A stretch of 64,000 bases of DNA from Conchocele bisecta. Lineage: Eukaryota; Mollusca; Bivalvia; Lucinida; Thyasiridae. This document shows, piece by piece, positions 43,965-54,684 of the stretch; position 1 is the stretch's first letter, and every line of letters starts with the position of its first letter. The notes beneath the pieces were generated by a model. It saw only the letters and a list, made by a program, of their open reading frames with translations. It did not search any database and was not told where the DNA came from. Both the position numbers and the translations under genes were made by a program. The stretch is taken from the NCBI GenBank assembly GCA_029237695.1, contig CM055265.1, positions 45,253,331 to 45,317,330 on the forward strand, given 5' to 3'.

Positions 43965-44579
43965 GTTGTCCGCGTCGTCCGTCGTCCGCGTCGTCAGCGT
44001 CGTCCGTTTTTTTTGTAAGGCAAATACGTTAAAGTTATTGTTTTTTCACAATGTCTCTTTAACCCCTTGCCAGAATTTGATATTTCATATCAATGTTTGT
44101 CATGGGATGATGCTTCATTACGCACACCCCCACATCCAAATTCTCAAGGTCAAGGTCATATATTTACTTTTTATGTTCACCGGTTTTGTAACAGAAATGC
44201 GTTAAAGTTATTGTTTTTTCACAATATCTCTTTAACCCCTTGCCAGACTTTGATAATATTTCACATCAATGTTTGTCTAGGGATGATACTTCATTACGCA
44301 CAGCCCCACATCCAAATTATCAAGGTCAAGGTCATTTATTTACTTGTAATGTTCACCGGTTTTTTAACAGAAATGCGTTAAAGTTATTGTTTTTTCACAA
44401 TATCTCTTTAACCCCTTGCCAGACTTTGATAATATTTCACATCAATGTTTGTCTAGGGATGTGCTTCATTACGCACACCCCTACTCAAAATTCTCAAGGT
44501 CAAGGTCACTTATTTACTTGTAATGTTCACGGTCAAATGCCTCGGCAGGCGCAATACCGCTTCCGTGGCGGAATTCTTG
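43965..44579 (+). mobile_element. HINE-like element, 5' end truncated
   Basis: Starts in a GTCCGCGTCGTCC block with no recognisable 5' hairpin. Three core units of about 178 bp contain GCGTTAAAGTTATTGTTTTT, TTTAACCCCTTGCCAGA and CTCAAGGTCAAGGTCA. The 3' end has GGCAGGCGCAATA, the hairpin CCGCTTCCGTGGCGG, and ATTCTTG-TT, nearly the same as the end at 34070. Confidence 0.6.
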
Positions 44580-45129
44580 TTAATTGATAAAAAGCAGATA
44601 CACTCCACGATCGTGCAATAGCGAATCGTCAGGTGGAAGTGTATACGTTTTCTATGCATGCATATAGATTACAATAGAATGCTAAATACATGGCCGACTT
44701 TCTTGTGAAACCGGGAAAATGTTTGACCCTTGGAACAATGACCACCTGTCAACAACGGCCACTTTGGCCACTTCCCTTTGCCGGTCGTTGTTCACAGGTT
44801 CGACTGTATATGTCATATTCGTTGCAAAAATATGAATATTCTATTTATTATATACCGCTCCATGGAAATTAGTTTTTTAGACTGTATACGGTAATGAATG
44901 TGTATTTGCAGCCTATTTGTAGTCCGGCACTGCAGATGCGCGTTATGAATATAGATAGCGGAAGTAGTCGTATTTTCACCGGAAGTTGTTTATTTCATCG
45001 ATGAGAACATATGACTTTTATTTACATCGTATAACTATGTATTTCATGGGTAGGTATATAATAAAAAGTTTTCTTTTTTACACACAATATCTAGTTACAG
45101 TCCAGTATGACATGGGGGCAACATCCATG
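44580..45129. other. Unassigned DNA with a pogo-like end fragment
   Basis: At 44740-44812, CAACAACGGCCAC and GTCGTTGTTCACAGGTTCGA plus CTGTA resemble the right end of the TA elements at 21437 and 58256, but the left end is missing. Nothing else is recognised. Confidence 0.4.
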
Positions 45130-45264
45130 TTTTACAAACGTAATGTCTAGTTTCCATTGGAATTGATTCTTAAGTGCTTACAAAGCATGTTTTTTTGCTG
45201 AGAAAAATGGAAAATAGAAAATAAACAGCAGACAACAAACATAAATGTGCATTGTAAGGATTAA
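45130..45264. mobile_element. Right half of a TTAA hairpin MITE
   Basis: TTCCATTGGAATTGATTCTT, AAAATGGAAAATAGAAAATA, AACAGCAGACAAC and ATTGTAAGGATTAA correspond to the right half of centre-type i copies. Its right TTAA is shared with the next element. Confidence 0.65.
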
Positions 45265-45509
45265 CCCTTACACTGCTATTTAATTTTTTTGTCGTCTGCT
45301 GTTTGTTTTCTAATTTCCATTTTTATCATCAAAAACATGCTTTGACAGCACTTTAGAATAATTTACAACATGCTTTGACAGCACTTCAGAATCATTTCCA
45401 TTGGAAATGATTCTGAAGTGCTGTCAAAACATGTTTTTATTGAGAAATAAGGCAAGATATAAAAGCAACAGCAGACAACAATTGTTGTGTGTTGTGGTCT
45501 AATGGTTAA
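45261..45509. mobile_element. TTAA hairpin MITE, centre type i, complete
   Basis: TTAACCCTTACACTGCTATT at the left, GTCTAATGGTTAA at the right, GTCGTCTGCTG and CAGCAGACAAC inside, and the central palindrome with arms TTTGACAGCACTTCAGAATC at about 45373-45428, preceded by an extra partial arm. It is inverted relative to the 34674 copy. Confidence 0.75.
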
Positions 45510-45747
45510 CTATAATCTTTCCACTTCTTCTTTAAGGGTATCTCTGATCTACTGTCTACTCTAATTGACATAAGACAGAAATTCATGGACCATAAAACGC
45601 TATTACATCATCATTTTAGAGTCACATCTTCTCTTTTTCATTGCTCTGTGTGTCTGACTTGATCATGCTTGAAAGCCCCATTAGGCTGGTAAAACATTGT
45701 CTGTATAATATACATTATATGAGACATTGGCACTACTTTTTATCCCC

Positions 45748-46141
45748 CAGGGCTCCAGATAAGGAATTAGTAATTGAGCATTGTCACTCCATCCTTTCTG
45801 AAGCAATTGGGTATTTCAAAATTTAATTGGGTAAAATAAAATCACACTACTGTTTACACATCAACAGACGTGCTATTATTAAATAACTTCCTTCCAAAGG
45901 AAAACATGTCTTGGCATTTCATTAGAATTGTCTCCTTGGAGACAATTCTAATGAAATACCAAGATGTGTTTCATGGAAAATAAGAAAAATATGCTATATG
46001 TGTGTGGTCTGTTTATTATTTTCTGCAGATACCACAAAATTTGTATTGCTTTTTGATACTCGTTACTTCTGTGATTTCAATTGGGTTTTTGGCAATTTTA
46101 ATTGGGTATTTAAGCTAATACGCAGCTTATCTGGAGCCCTG
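45748..46141. mobile_element. CAGGGCTCC-ended palindromic element, cleanest copy
   Basis: Ends CAGGGCTCCAGATAAG and CTTATCTGGAGCCCTG are perfect inverted repeats. The interior shares ATTAGTAATTGAGCATTGTC and the 3' ATTGGGTTTTTGGCAATTTT with the 13951 element. The central palindrome (arms TTTCATTAGAATTGTCTCC) is at about 45915-45960. Flanks share TCCCC, too short to fix the target duplication. Confidence 0.65.
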
Positions 46142-46218
46142 TCCCCTCACCGATAGACAAGAGGGCATGTTAGTCCATGTAAGTGCGTACGTACACCTTG
46201 TTTGTAAGGTAAATGCGT

Positions 46219-46811
46219 TTTTTATGCTCCCGGTTTCCCTAGAGATGGATGCATATAGTGTTTAGACTGTGTGTGTGTGTCCATGTGTGTGGTATATTAA
46301 CCCTTTCCCTGTTTTGCGATATTTCGACTCATCCAAATCGAAAACATCTGAATAAAAGAATCAAATGCTGGGTCAAATGATGGTTAAATTATCTGATAGA
46401 GTAGAAAACATTGTGGAAAAAGGAGAAATTGCTTGTTACAAGCAATTTCTCCTTTTCCCACAATGTTTTCAAAAGACATCTTCTGCAGAGGCGTGAAAAG
46501 TCGTCTCTATCAGGGAAAGGGTTAAGACGTTTGCCAGAGTTTCTCATTTCTGTCATAACTTCTATATCGCTTGATGGATTACTTTAATATTTCAATACAT
46601 CATTCATGTGGACAAATGCCACACATCCATGATGCCCTTAATCCTTGTGGACAAATGCTACACTACACATCCATGCTGCCCCTAATATGACATTGACTTT
46701 TGACCTTCACAACTGTGCTTATGAATACCTATCACTTTTGCTTTATTAACTTTACCACTGTTTCTTCAATCTACCACCGGGGGCATTTGTGTGCCGACAG
46801 GCCACATTTCT
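46219..46811 (+). mobile_element. HINE-like element, ATGCTCCCGG type, interrupted
   Basis: The 5' end TTTATGCTCCCGGTTTCC leads to ATGCATATAGTGTTTAGACT and GTGTGTGTGTGTCC. It is interrupted by the TTAA element at 46297-46525. The core contains TTATCAT-poor units with ATGTGGACAAATGC and CATCCATG. The 3' end has GGGGGCATTTG and the imperfect hairpin TGTGTGCCGACAGGCCACA. Confidence 0.5.
46297..46525. mobile_element. TTAA MITE, CCCTTTCCCTG subtype, complete
   Basis: Perfect inverted ends TTAACCCTTTCCCTG and CAGGGAAAGGGTTAA. The central palindrome has arms ACATTGTGGAAAAAGGAGAA / TTCTCCTTTTCCCACAATGT with AATTGCTTG-T-TACAAGCAATT at the apex. The half-copy at 28497 belongs to the same subtype. Confidence 0.8.
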
Positions 46812-47151
46812 TTTTTATGCCACCGGGTTTCGAAGAAACGGGTGGCATATAGTGTTTGGACCGTCCGTCTGTCCGTCTGTTCGTCCGGGCACACATTAGG
46901 GTATTTATGCGGCTAGCCCCACAGGGTTATGGACTTGGTAAAGGATAGGGTTGGTTACAATTAGCCACCTAAAAAATCCTTTTATGTGGCTAATATTTAA
47001 CATGTGATAAGCCACATAAGTATAGTACTGTAAGAACGTCCGTCCGTCCGTCTGTCCGTCTGTCCGGTAAACGTCTGTCCGGTTAACCACTTTGTCACAG
47101 TTTCTCAAATATGCTGCAGGTGGCATCCGCGTTTGACAGACGCATTTATTG
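46812..47151 (+). mobile_element. HINE-like element, ATGCCACCGG type
   Basis: The 5' hairpin is CCACCGGGTTTCGAAGAAAC plus GGGTGG, then CATATAGTGTTTGGACC and GTCCGTCTGTCC. An internal inverted repeat (about 46890-47035; TATGCGGCTA and TAAGCCACATA arms) separates two GTCC blocks. The 3' end has GCAGGTGGCATCC, the hairpin GCGTTTGACAGACGC, and ATTTATTG-TT. A minimal sister is at 49785. Confidence 0.65.
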
Positions 47152-47360
47152 TTTCTTCTTTTATTACCAAGGCTGCCGCCAGTGAGGGAATTAGCCTTAT
47201 AATAATGATGTTCTTGCTACCCTTTACAGTGTTCTTATTTCTGACTGAGTACATCACATAAGAGTTATAATGGTGTAGTATTTCCATATTTGTGTTTGAA
47301 GAGTTCTTTGTTTACTTCCTGCTTCGTGTAGAGGTGACCTAAGCATTGTGCTAATATATA

Positions 47361-48456
47361 CCGTATTCATTCTAATAAACACCCATACTCTAATAAACGC
47401 CCACCCCCCATTTTTGGGCAAAAAAATGAACATTTTTTGCCCGATTTTACAAAAATTGGGACTTCTAATAAACGCTCATGGCCTCCTCTGGAAAGAAAAA
47501 TGGACATACCTGTCAAACTGTAATTGTCCGTATTTCCCTTTTTAGTAACGCGCGGACATGTGCCTTTCGTTCTTTGCGTCCAAATATTCTGTAGGAACAT
47601 GGAATTTCAAGGCCACCTCCCCTTGCAAATGTCCTGATAGAGGAGGGTCGCGGTTCCCCAGAAGTAACTGCGATCACCTGGGTGATATCTCCCCACAACA
47701 GTTTCGCATTGTTTAACAATTATTGCAGAGTCACTATAGTCGTTATCTGGTTCTAATATACAATCCAGTTCCGCACCTTAACGCTGCCTAGCATTTTCCT
47801 TATTCGTTGTTGACAGCCATCGGTACCCGGTCACGGTTTAATGCACAATATTATACAGCAAAACCGGGAACCAGATGTGATGATGGGCTTGCTTGATTAT
47901 CAAAAAAAATATAAAAAAATACGATTTGGTATGGGGACGATTTTGGTCTGGGGACGATTTGACCAGATAGTATATGTAGTATATGTTATTGACCAGATAG
48001 TATATGTAGTATATGTTATTGACCAGATAGTATATGTAGTATATGTTATTGACCAGATAGTATATGTAGTATATGTTATTGACCAGATAGTATATGTAGT
48101 ATATGTTACACGGAGAGTGATATGTCCCTTTGTTATTGTTGAGATATTTTGAGAAATTTACGGATTTGGGGTATGTCCGAATACTTACTGATCCTAAAGT
48201 AATTATTCTAATGAGAAATGGACCAGTCCAAACATACAGATTATCCGAATACAAACGTCCGATACGGTAGTAATTGCTAAGACTACACCGTGAGTACATA
48301 GAACGTCTGTAAGGTTTACAAATCCAATCGTTTTCTTCACTTTTTGACATTTTTTACTCGGACCAAAAACCATTGCCTCTATTAATCGCCCACCCCCGAC
48401 CTGTGACTTACCGATGATTCTAATAAGCGCCCGGGCGCTTATTAGAATGAATACGG
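47361..48456. mobile_element. TA-flanked element with CCGTATTCATTCTAATAAAC ends
   Basis: Ends CCGTATTCATTCTAATAAAC and GCTTATTAGAATGAATACGG, with TA outside (47359-47360 and 48457-48458). CTAATAAACGCCC motifs repeat two or three times just inside both ends. The interior holds a 30-bp array (47961-48110) and no transposase. CCGTAT and the TAAACGCCC motif link it loosely to the 41572 element. Confidence 0.7.
47961..48110 (+). repeat. Tandem array, 30-bp unit, five near-identical copies
   Basis: GACCAGATAGTATATGTAGT followed by ATATGTTATT repeats exactly at 47961, 47991, 48021, 48051 and 48081. Only the last copy deviates, at its final two bases. The unit is a multiple of three, so frames on both strands read as a 10-residue repeat; these are not genes. 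Confidence 0.85.
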
Positions 48457-48929
48457 TACACACTTTATTAGGTGACTGAGTTTATGGTAATATTTTTGCA
48501 TAAGGTTCTTGCCTTTTCTCTCAATAAGAATATAGGGAATATGAATGTTACCGTCCAACGGATTATAGCTGTATTTTAGTGTGTGAAAATATAAACCTTT
48601 TTCCAAAAAACTATACTATTGACCTCAGTGTAGCGATCTAGAGCAGTTCATTGCCTTTGTTTCTATGCCCCCCACCCCCCCCCACACCTCCACGCTACCA
48701 CCAATTTATTGGGGGTCGGGATTACAAAATCACATGGCGTGCCTCATATGATGTTGTCTGGGTGAGACAGTAATTCTGGTTAATATATTTCTTCAGTTCC
48801 CAGATGAATACTCAGACAGGCAGTGATGCCATCTTCAAGTGGACAATTACTCGCACATGTTGAATACTTGATCAGTGCTGGAGAAGGCAGATAGCAAACA
48901 TGTTGTCTGCTCTGCTGTTTATTACCCTA
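48457..48929. other. Unassigned DNA
   Basis: A C-rich run (48667-48695) and no recognisable gene or repeat. Confidence 0.4.
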
Positions 48930-49320
48930 GTTTTAAGTGGGTGGCAGGTGTGAGCATGCGATGGGTAATTTAACGATCGGGGTTCATCCTTACCGGAATT
49001 CCGACTGGAGACCCGGTTTGGCCCTCACATTCGTCTTTGGCATTTTGTATGTGACAGTTGAATCTGGTTATACCCCTTATGTGAGTATTACGATTATTCG
49101 TAATCCTAGTTAAGGGGAAGGGGCCAAGTGACTCGGTGTGGTATGGACCTGGCACCAGGTCAGGTTATTCTAATTTCAGGGCTGAATATTTTTTTCTCGA
49201 TATAAATATTCCATTCTGATTTTGGGATTTTCTCCCCAATGCAGCAGGTTAAAACGGGAGACGATTCTCATGTGCTGTCAATACAATAATTTATTTTAGC
49301 AAACAAACAAACATTTTAGT
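48930..49320 (+). repeat. Dispersed repeat R-A with a captured half-hairpin
   Basis: GGTTTGGCCCTCACATTCGT, ACAGTTGAATCTGGTTATAC, TTCAGGGCTGAATATT and GATTTTGGGATTTTCTCCCC match R-A. After CAGCAGGTTAAAAC the sequence changes to GGGAGACGATTCTCATGTGC, one arm of the TTAA centre-type ii palindrome, and then returns to the AAACAAACAAAC tail. A terminus of the GGGGGCCGTTTCAC MITE (ACATTTTAGTCGAAGTTTAG) follows at 49311-49344. Confidence 0.6.
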
Positions 49321-49399
49321 CGAAGTTTAGTGAAACGTACGGCCCACAGAGGTCGATGCGGTAAGTTGAATACCGCTTTGTATGTACCAGCAGATGTCT

Positions 49400-49633
49400 G
49401 GGGGCCGTTTCACTAAACTACTTACGACTAAAATGTTCGTAAGCGCAAATTTAGAATCATCTGCGAAAATCAATTGATGGACTTACATTTATTGAGCATA
49501 TGCAGCCTATGCTCAATAAATGTAAATCCAACAATTATTTACAAGAAAACATTGTTAATGTGAAATTTACAGACTATCATAATTTTTCACCTACAAACAT
49601 TTTAGTCGTAGGAAGTTTAGTGAAACGGCCCCC
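49400..49633. mobile_element. GGGGGCCGTTTCAC palindromic MITE, complete
   Basis: Perfect outer ends GGGGGCCGTTTCACTAAACT and AGTTTAGTGAAACGGCCCCC. The arms carry ACGACTAAAATGTTCGTAAG and its complement, and the central palindrome has arms TTACATTTATTGAGCATA. This is the reference copy for the family. Confidence 0.8.
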
Positions 49634-49784
49634 AGTTCTGGATCTAGGGAATTCACAAGTAACATAATCTACAGTTTCTGGTTGCATACCAACAACATTG
49701 AAACTGAATTCTGAATTCCCAAGGTTACCAAGTTGTAATGTTTTCATTTTTGCAATAACTTTGTAATCCCTTGAATTTTTATGC

Positions 49785-49929
49785 CACTGGGTTTCGAAGA
49801 AACGGGTGGCATATAGTGTTTGAACCGTCCGTCTGTCCGTCCTTCCGTCACACTTTTCGGTTAACCACTTTGTCACAGTTTCTCAAATATGCTGCAGGTG
49901 GCATCCGCGTTCGACAGACGCATTTCTTG
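49785..49929 (+). mobile_element. Minimal HINE-like element, ATGCCACTGG type
   Basis: The 5' hairpin pairs CCACTGGGTTTC with GAAACGGGTGG, followed by CATATAGTGTTTGAACC and GTCCGTCTGTCC. The 3' end has GCAGGTGGCATCC, the hairpin GCGTTCGACAGACGC, and ATTTCTTG-TT. At 145 bp it is essentially only the two ends, with almost no core. Confidence 0.7.
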
Positions 49930-49984
49930 TTTTATTATTATATTTGTATATTTAGCACCAATGTGTATCATTGTTGCGCCAACA

Positions 49985-50203
49985 CACCCCCTCACTAAAC
50001 TTCGTACGACTAAAATGTTCGTAAGTGCAAATTTAGGATTGTCTGGAAATTTCAATTGATGAATTTACATTTACAGATTTATTCAATAAATGTAAATCCA
50101 ATAATTGTTTACAAGAAAACATTGTTAATGTGAAATTTACAGACTATCACAGTTTTGCAATTACGAATATTTTAGTCGTAGGAAGTTTAGTGAAATGGTC
50201 CCC
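49985..50203. mobile_element. GGGGGCCGTTTCAC palindromic MITE, left end eroded
   Basis: Starts CCCTCACTAAACTTCGTACG and ends GTTTAGTGAAATGGTCCCC. The central palindrome is shortened (ATTTACATTTACAGATTTAT / ATTCAATAAATGTAAATCC). Confidence 0.7.
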
Positions 50204-50238
50204 TGTTTTCCAGTTCCCAATGTCATTGCATTGTTAGT

Positions 50239-50452
50239 TGTGGCTAGACTGGAGAAATGGGGCTTATGGATTTTGTGGTCATTGTAGATCGAGGTCAGCC
50301 CGTGCATCATCAGGGTCAGTACTGGGTCACCATTCCATCAATGAAATACTTGTCCTGGTTCTAACAAGCAGTATAGATCATTACCAGGCTACATGAGTGT
50401 GCTAGAGCTACACTGGTGACAAATCACATAAGGCCCATTTCTCCCGTTTCCA
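50239..50452. mobile_element. GTGGCTGTGACTGGA MITE, short copy
   Basis: GTGGCTAGACTGGAGAAATG at the left; CACTGGTGACAAATCACATA and AGGCCCATTTCTCCCGTTTC at the right. Interior GTAGATCGAGGTCAGCCCGT and GTATAGATCATTACCAGGCT match the 56945 copy. Confidence 0.6.
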
Positions 50453-50749
50453 TAAACATTGGTGTTGCACACCGCGCTAGCGTAAAAAAATGGTGCGCGT
50501 CAAAATAGTCAGCGGATTCCTGATGAATTGCCATTCAGCTACATTCAGAGGATACTGCATTAATGATCGCTCAAAGTAGAGCTGAGAGGAACGTCAGTGC
50601 ATTTTTCAATGTGACCTAGTAACCTAGTTTTGTACGACAGTCACAGATTTTTCTACTTTCGACACAAGCATCTGCGGAATAATAATCATTGATTTCTCAG
50701 CAAATTTAATAATTGGTAAAGTACTTGTAATTTGTCCAAGTAGTCAAAC
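50453..50749. other. Unassigned DNA
   Basis: No feature recognised. Confidence 0.35.
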
Positions 50750-51370
50750 GATCATACTTTTATTAGAGATTTCAAACGTCGTCTTCTCATGAACCGCTTG
50801 GCCAATATTGGCCAAACTTCACAGTTATGTCCGTGTTCTTCGTATACTCGAAGATGGCCGCCATGGAAAAGTGTGTCAAATTCTTAAAAAAGTCTCACGT
50901 ACTGCCTGACAGATTTCGGCGAATCTTGACAGGATTAATCGACAGTCAATGGTCCTTCAGATTTGTAAAAATGGTGGCCCAGGAGTCAAAAATGGTTTGG
51001 GCCCGGGGGGTCAATTAGGGGTCAAATTTCACATTTGACCAAATATGGTCATGTCATATATCAAATCGAAGGTATAGAGTAGACGATCACTCTGGATCAT
51101 TTTCTCGTGCCCGCTTGAAGACAGTGTGATATAGTCAGCACATTGGCGTACGTACATTCCGTACATCCGGACGTTCGGTTAAAGTTTTCTGTTAAATTAT
51201 TTTGGTATGTGGTGGGTCAAGTAAGGGTCAAATTTCGGTCATATCATATATCAAATCGAAGACATATCACTCTGGAGCATATTTTGTCGAAATCAGATGA
51301 TTACATCATCCAAGTTGGCTGCCAAAATGTCAAATCGGTATATTTTTTATCAGCGCTTTCAAACAGCCTT
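50750..51370 (+). mobile_element. HINE core fragment with a nested 5' end
   Basis: TTTTATTAGAGATTTCAAAC, CATGAACCGCTTGGCC, AAGATGGCCGCC and TCAAATCGAAGGTAT match the core of the 9232 element. Between them (51104-51200) lies a 5' end of the TCGCGCC kind (TCGTGCCCGCTTGAAG, GATATAGTCAGCACATTGGC). Neither has a 3' terminus. Confidence 0.5.
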
Positions 51371-53117
51371 TTCTTACTAATCGCTTGACTGATGCTGGAC
51401 ACAATTCCAATGGAGACAATTCTCATGCGCTCTCAAAACTTGTTTTCATTTTAGAAAATGAAAGAAAATAATATGGTTCAATAAAGTAACAATGTAGCAA
51501 AGCAGTATTAAAGTCTGAGGCAAAATATCTGTGTTGCCGTTGTTATGTGATCCAACGTACAACAACAACAACAACTTTATAAGTTGATTTGTTTACCGCC
51601 AAGACTTCGCATACTTGCCATGTGATCAGGATCTACACTCGCCACCCGCACCAGGGGGCCGTTTCACTAAACTTCCTACGACTAAAATCATTACGCAAAC
51701 ATTGCATTAGCGAGCCTACCTCACCAAACCCACGGTTACCTATGTAAACAGCGGGTTTGGTGAGGTTGCCGCGCAATAGGTAATGCGGTCAAATAGGTCA
51801 CGATGCAGTGACTATTTTCAATCAATAACTTATGTTGTAAGCGATTGTAATGTGTATTTTCAATATTTATATTATTAAAATGTATCATATCGGTACCCCT
51901 TTAAGTAATATTTGTATATTTTAAATGTAATGATGTTGTCATGAAGCGCATGAATATAAGTATTAATTAATCCAGTTTATATTGAGGCAAATCACACAGC
52001 CTAAAAACATAGTGCTGGAGTATAAACCATAGTATCGTATATTATTCATAAGTATATCACTATTAAACATTAATTACAATATGTACATATTATTAAAACA
52101 GTAGATGCTACGGCTGTTTCGCTGTATGTGATATTTATAACAAAATATTTTTTTATTCGTCCGCGTACGGATTTCTGTCAGCGCCATTTTCAGTTCATAT
52201 TTTGACCTGTGCATATGAACCGGACTAAGTTTAAACAACGCTCGATTCCGTCCAATTCAGATTTCTCTGCAGAATGTTCAGACTAACTACATATTAAGTA
52301 ATGTTGCTAAATAAGTGTTAACGGCTGGAACATGGTTATCACTAAAAGGAAGAAACCACAGTCGTATTATTGAAAAATAAGATTTACCTGAGACCTCATG
52401 GAGGCCGCCATTAATCCAGTGTAAACAATAGACCTTGTGATCCCATTTCCTGAGTAGCCCCGCTTAGTGAAACGATGTGCTAATCATGATATTATGTTCC
52501 CCAATAATTGGAAACGGTTTGAATTTCTCGGTAAAAACTACGAAAGTCATAAAAAAATAACGATGTATATTTAACATTGGATACGCTTAAACGGTATTAC
52601 TCTCTCATCGGATCGTCAGTTGTCGTCGATAGCGATTTAACGTACTGATCTGGTCTTAATTTATTGTCAACTTTCAACGCCATTTACAGAATATATGGTT
52701 AATTTTGGAAATAAATAACGGCAAATTACGATGACGTCTGCTCTGAAATATCTGTCAACATGCGGACATAATTTAAGGAAATCGATTATATTTTAAGGCT
52801 ACATCTGTGACTAATTACGAATTTATGTATGGTCTTTGGCTACACCCGACACATTACACAGATCTAGTTGTAAATACAGTCGCTTTGTGTGGGGAAAAAA
52901 TCGATAATGCGTAGTTGTGTGTGACGAGGTGTTGATCTGATGACACCACACAGCTGTGACCCTTAGGCAATGTTTTGAAATTGACGTGTCGTTTTGATGT
53001 GTGCCGCAACACCTCACTGTCGGAGACAACATGACAATTAACGATATACTCTCGATTATACACAGATCTATTAGACGGCTGGTTATTTAAAATAAAGAGT
53101 AGTTCAGTACACCTTCG
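51371..53117. other. Unassigned DNA with two small repeat fragments
   Basis: 51398-51445 holds a half-hairpin (CAATGGAGACAATTCTCATG). 51654-51695 holds the left end of a GGGGGCCGTTTCAC MITE. 51719-51770 has inverted arms ACCTCACCAAACCC / GGGTTTGGTGAGGT. The remainder is AT-rich with no recognisable gene; the short minus-strand frames at 52823-53063 have no known domain. Confidence 0.45.
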
Positions 53118-53323
53118 CCGATATTGTTTTTAGAAAATCAGTAATATTTTCCGTAAATGGTGTTGAAAAGTTGACAAAAATTCTATCACCGTAGTTGTGC
53201 CGATATTGTTTTAAAAAATCAGTAATTTTTTTCCGTAAATGGTGTTGAAAATTGACAAAATATATAGCCGCATTTCTCCGATATTCGTTTAGAAAATCAC
53301 CAATATTTTCTGTAAATGGTGTT
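53118..53323 (+). repeat. Tandem array, about 80-bp unit, three diverged copies
   Basis: CCGATATTG or CCGATATTC, AGAAAATCA(G/C)(T/C)AATATTTT and CCGTAAATGGTGTTGA recur at 53118, 53200 and 53278. Confidence 0.7.
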
Positions 53324-53616
53324 GACACAAAATGCAGCGTTCACGCGGAATTCAAATAAAATACAAAATAATAATTTAATAAATAGACGCCGATGGCTAC
53401 TGTGTTTGCGGCCAGTGAATTCTGGTCGTGGTAGCCACAGGCGCAGTTCGAACAGTGTTGTGAGCAGATGGAGGACAATAATTATTTAAAATTCATAAAA
53501 AAATGTTTGCTGTCCGAAAATTAATTAATTGTGACAGCCAAAAAAAAAAGATTTTGGGACAGTAAAACATTATATGGTATAGACAGTATAGACAGTACCA
53601 GTATATTACTTAAACT

Positions 53617-54202
53617 TAAAACATCAGTAACAAACTGTCTGTGTATATATTACTTAAAGACAGACACTTTAATTGTTGGTAAGTTTCTATCAATTTATAG
53701 GTATTTTTATTAAAATCATAAAATTGTGAAAATATTAAAAAATATTAAAATCACAAAAATAATATATATGGAGAATTTTTTTTTATACCACGTCGAGGTT
53801 TGAACCCCCGACCCTTTCGGGAATCGGTAATTAAATCATTGAAGTCGGCGACCTTAACCTCACGACTGTTGCGCCATTTATGACAATCACAGTTATACAG
53901 AAGTGCTATCAGTATTACGCCACCATTTGAACGTAATAATTATTAAATTATTTGCAACTCCATCTACAACAATACCGTTACAGAGATACGCTATTGAAAC
54001 AACATGTATTAGTACCCATAACATAACAAAGTAATGTATCATTATATATCACAGGAGATAGCTTAAAACTATATATCCTAATCATAAACAGAACAATCCG
54101 CTTGGCTCGTATGAAAATAGTTCGCGTGATATTGATTATCTCCCTTGCCGAAAGTAGTTCAGTGATTTATTAATTCCAAATAAGACGTGTTTGCGTAATG
54201 GT
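53617..54202 (-). repeat. Dispersed repeat R-D with a tRNA-like head, copy 1
   Basis: Shared with 60500-61079 over almost the whole length. On the minus strand CGTGAGGTTAAGGTCGCC resembles the D arm/A box of a type II (long variable arm) tRNA, and GGGGGTTCAAACC is a good B box. The plus-strand end is AATAAGACGTGTTTGCGTAATG in both copies. This is probably a tRNA-derived SINE or a larger retroelement tail; it does not fold as a complete tRNA by eye. Confidence 0.5.
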
Positions 54203-54412
54203 TCGTAAGTGCAAAATTATGATAGTCTGTAAATTTCACATTAACAATGTTTTCTTGTAAATAATTATTGGATTTACATTTATTGAGCATAGGCTGCATA
54301 TGCAGCCTATGCTCAATAAATGTAAATTCATAAATTGAAATTTACATACGATCTTAAATTTGCACTTACGAACATTTTAGTCGTAGGAAGTTTAGTGAAA
54401 CGGGCTCCTGTT
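54203..54412. mobile_element. GGGGGCCGTTTCAC palindromic MITE, left end truncated
   Basis: Starts at GGTTCGTAAGTGCAAAATTA immediately next to R-D. The central palindrome ATTTACATTTATTGAGCATA is perfect (about 54270-54329). It ends AGTTTAGTGAAACGGGCTCC. Confidence 0.7.
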
Positions 54413-54684
54413 TTTCCATTTCCTCAGAGCGATTGAATGTCATTTCCTTTGCCATCGTCAGTGAATGCACACATCTAATATCAGGATAAGGGAAGCAGGA
54501 TTCACATTCACATTGCCATTAACCCATGGCTACATTATGGCTGGTTTGCATGCAATATACCAATCTGTTAACCAGGCATTAATCATGTTTATGTTTTCTA
54601 TCAACCAGCACAGCGAAGGTTGTGGAAAATGGGTCTACAGAGCTAGTTCTGGATGTGCAAGTGTAGAGGAACGCACACTAAATG
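54413..54684. other. Unassigned DNA
   Basis: A 95-codon plus-strand frame (54465-54752) crosses into the next element and has no recognisable domain. Confidence 0.35.

Noticed and set aside
47838..48350. 170-codon minus-strand frame with repeated IYYIYYLVN units
   Set aside because: It is generated by the 30-bp tandem array, which is in frame by length only.
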